Assembly (NCBI GenBank): GCA_964385635.1
Contig: CAYLPU010000116.1
Location: 1 to 14,201, forward strand
From: CAYLPU01 sp964385635
Lineage (GTDB): Bacteria; Chloroflexota; Anaerolineae; B4-G1
Direction of reading: 5' to 3'
Length of the DNA: 14,201 nucleotides
Shown here piece by piece: positions 14,017-14,201 of this stretch. Numbering within the stretch: the stretch's first letter is position 1; each line of letters opens with the position of its first letter. A model generated the notes under the pieces. That model was not told the origin of the DNA. It saw only the letters and a list, made by a program, of their open reading frames with translations, and searched no databases. The translations under genes and the position numbers were made by a program.

Positions 14017-14080
14017 ACCGCGGATGGGGAAATTCACGATTTTCTGTTTTCATCTATCGTGTATTTCTCTTATCCGTGGT
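14017..14080. repeat. Imperfect inverted repeat at the right edge
   Basis: The arm at 14017-14040 (ACCGCGGAT...AAATTCACGAT) pairs with 14056-14080 (ATCGTGTATTTC...ATCCGTGGT) with a few mismatches and one bulge, around a 15-base loop. It resembles a REP-type palindromic repeat. No T-run makes it a clear terminator. The remaining 121 bases (14081-14201) show no feature I can support. Confidence 0.6.
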
Positions 14081-14201
14081 ACTCTCTCCCGGAATCGGTT
14101 GTTCGCTGCGCCGGGGTGGGAGTGTGCCCAGCACCAAACTAATTTAGTATCTTCTCAATAATCCGGGGTAACCACTCGAACAGTCATTCGATTTCCCAGG
14201 C

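Overview
The window is GC-rich bacterial DNA. It most resembles a Chloroflexi (Anaerolineae-like) scaffold. The evidence is indirect: a large secreted multidomain protein ending in a W-L-P-L-I tail common in that group, an SH3b protein with Thr/Pro linkers, and many short palindromic and tandem repeats between genes. A run of exactly 100 N at 10752-10851 marks it as an assembled scaffold with a gap of unknown true length.

Left third (1-5252), cell-envelope genes: the C-terminal end of a permease; a 1162-residue secreted DUF362 / Ig-like / DUF5107 / FN3 / DUF11 protein carrying an in-frame C/G-run palindromic insert; a small four-helix membrane protein; and, convergent with it, a membrane-anchored SH3b protein. 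Then comes debris (5253-5984): a MITE-like element with 15-bp terminal inverted repeats, a LytTR regulator tail with no body, a terminator-like hairpin, a perfect 13-bp palindrome and a cluster of GGAACC motifs.

Middle (5985-11871), a CRISPR locus: 29 repeats of 37 bp (the first degenerate) with 28 spacers of 35-38 bp, a candidate leader, then on the minus strand cas4, cas2, cas1, an inserted four-helix-bundle (23S rRNA intervening-sequence-type) gene and cas6. The window thus holds spacer acquisition (Cas1-Cas2-Cas4), crRNA processing (Cas6) and memory, but no effector gene (no Cas3, Cas7, Cas5, Cas8, Cas9, Cas10). The four-helix-bundle gene is bracketed by related 14-bp tandem repeats in opposite orientations; the right-hand set runs into the assembly gap and the end of cas6.

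Right (11900-13710), reading away from cas6: a strong promoter drives a tandemly duplicated toxin-antitoxin module with TumE-family (DUF6516) toxins. The first toxin has no stop codon and reads in frame into the second antitoxin. The second toxin carries a Phd/YefM-like tail. The right edge holds a fragment of an unrecognised minus-strand gene and an imperfect inverted repeat.

The most unusual points are the repeat-bracketed four-helix-bundle cassette inside a cas operon, the chimeric TA fusions beside cas6, and a CRISPR locus without a visible effector.
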